A DNA stretch of 5,792 nucleotides, from assembly GCA_022361315.1 (NCBI GenBank), contig JAKSBB010000813.1:1-5792 (forward strand), in the 5' to 3' direction. Positions 5,454-5,792 of this stretch are shown here, one piece after another (within the stretch, counting starts at the first letter, position 1; every line of letters begins with the position of its first letter). Both the position numbers and the translations under genes were made by a program. Origin of the DNA: Desulfobacterales bacterium. GTDB lineage: Bacteria > Desulfobacterota > Desulfobacteria > Desulfobacterales > Desulfobacteraceae. The notes beneath the pieces were generated by a model. That model was not told where the DNA came from. It ran no database searches and saw only the letters and a program-made list of their open reading frames with translations.

Positions 5454-5792
5454 GCCGAAGGGTCCCATCATCTTGCGGATGGCCTCACCACGGGTCATCT
5501 CATTATCAGATGCCGCGATTCTTGTGGCAGCCCGCTTCCGGTTTTTACGGCCGGCATCCGCCACCGCGTACTCGGCATAGAGGGCCGGATCCAGGGCCGT
5601 GATATAGATGACGTTCAGCTCATCTGCATCCAGCAGCATGGCATCGGGATACCGCTGCTGTACCTTTTTCAGCCGTTTTTCGGCCAAGGCAAGCATCTCA
5701 TCCCGGTCCCCGAAGTTCATGGTGCCGGTGGGGCAGGTGGTCACGCAGGCCGGTTTCAGGCCGTTGTGTACCCGGTCGTTGCACATGTCGCA
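5436..5792 (-). CDS. fdhB: Formate dehydrogenase iron-sulfur (beta) subunit, C-terminal part
   Basis: Electron-transfer subunit that takes electrons from the molybdenum or tungsten catalytic subunit through [4Fe-4S] clusters. Only the last 118 residues are in the window; the frame is open to the right edge. The first visible residues form a complete cluster motif, Cys1-x2-Cys4-x11-Cys16-x3-Cys20-Pro, in the context DRVHNGLKPACVTTCPTGTM followed by FGDR. That is the typical text of FdhB/FdnH-type and related DMSO-reductase-family beta subunits. The tail ALDPALYAEYAVAD and the very next gene, fdhE, point to formate dehydrogenase rather than a polysulfide or thiosulfate reductase. There is no C-terminal membrane helix, so this is the soluble type, expected to work with a catalytic subunit and perhaps a cytochrome c3 in the periplasm. 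The catalytic fdhA gene, often with selenocysteine in this group, should lie just beyond the edge. The stop falls within a tandem duplication. Confidence 0.93.
   Translation of the reverse strand, partial: CDMCNDRVHNGLKPACVTTCPTGTMNFGDRDEMLALAEKRLKKVQQRYPDAMLLDADELNVIYITALDPALYAEYAVADAGRKNRKRAATRIAASDNEMTRGEAIRKMMGPFGKLMKA

Overview
The window looks like chromosome of a strictly anaerobic, sulfate-reducer-like deltaproteobacterium (Desulfobacterota; a Desulfobacter/Desulfobacterium-type genome is my best guess, inferred from gene content and protein style, not from a search). It has one block on the plus strand and one on the minus strand, which converge near base 2690. Both ends cut through genes.

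Left, plus strand (bases 2-2680): the last 750 codons of a large hybrid sensor histidine kinase. It carries the end of a periplasmic solute-binding-type sensor domain, one membrane helix, a PAS domain, a full HisKA/HATPase_c transmitter and a C-terminal receiver. Three bases after its stop begins a small four-helix membrane protein of unknown function that is probably co-transcribed.

Right, minus strand, read from base 5792 down to 2705: the C-terminal part of a formate dehydrogenase iron-sulfur subunit (fdhB type), then fdhE, then an exported TlpA/thioredoxin-like protein with a CPIC motif, then an exported peroxiredoxin whose start overlaps the previous stop by four bases. After a 115-base AT-rich gap comes an IscU/NifU-N-type iron-sulfur scaffold gene. 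The catalytic FDH subunit is expected just outside the right edge.

Taken together, the minus-strand cluster reads as a formate dehydrogenase production and protection unit. FdhB carries electrons from the catalytic subunit, FdhE is needed for maturation, and the NifU-like protein could supply Fe-S clusters. The two exported thiol proteins could form a small peroxide-detoxifying pair for an oxygen-sensitive enzyme outside the cytoplasm. That last role is inference. Smaller points are a strong inverted repeat between fdhB and fdhE, a 2 x 16-base tandem duplication across the fdhB stop codon, and two inverted repeats in the gap before the nifU-like gene. No RNA genes, mobile elements or CRISPR arrays were seen, and no gap exceeds 300 bases.
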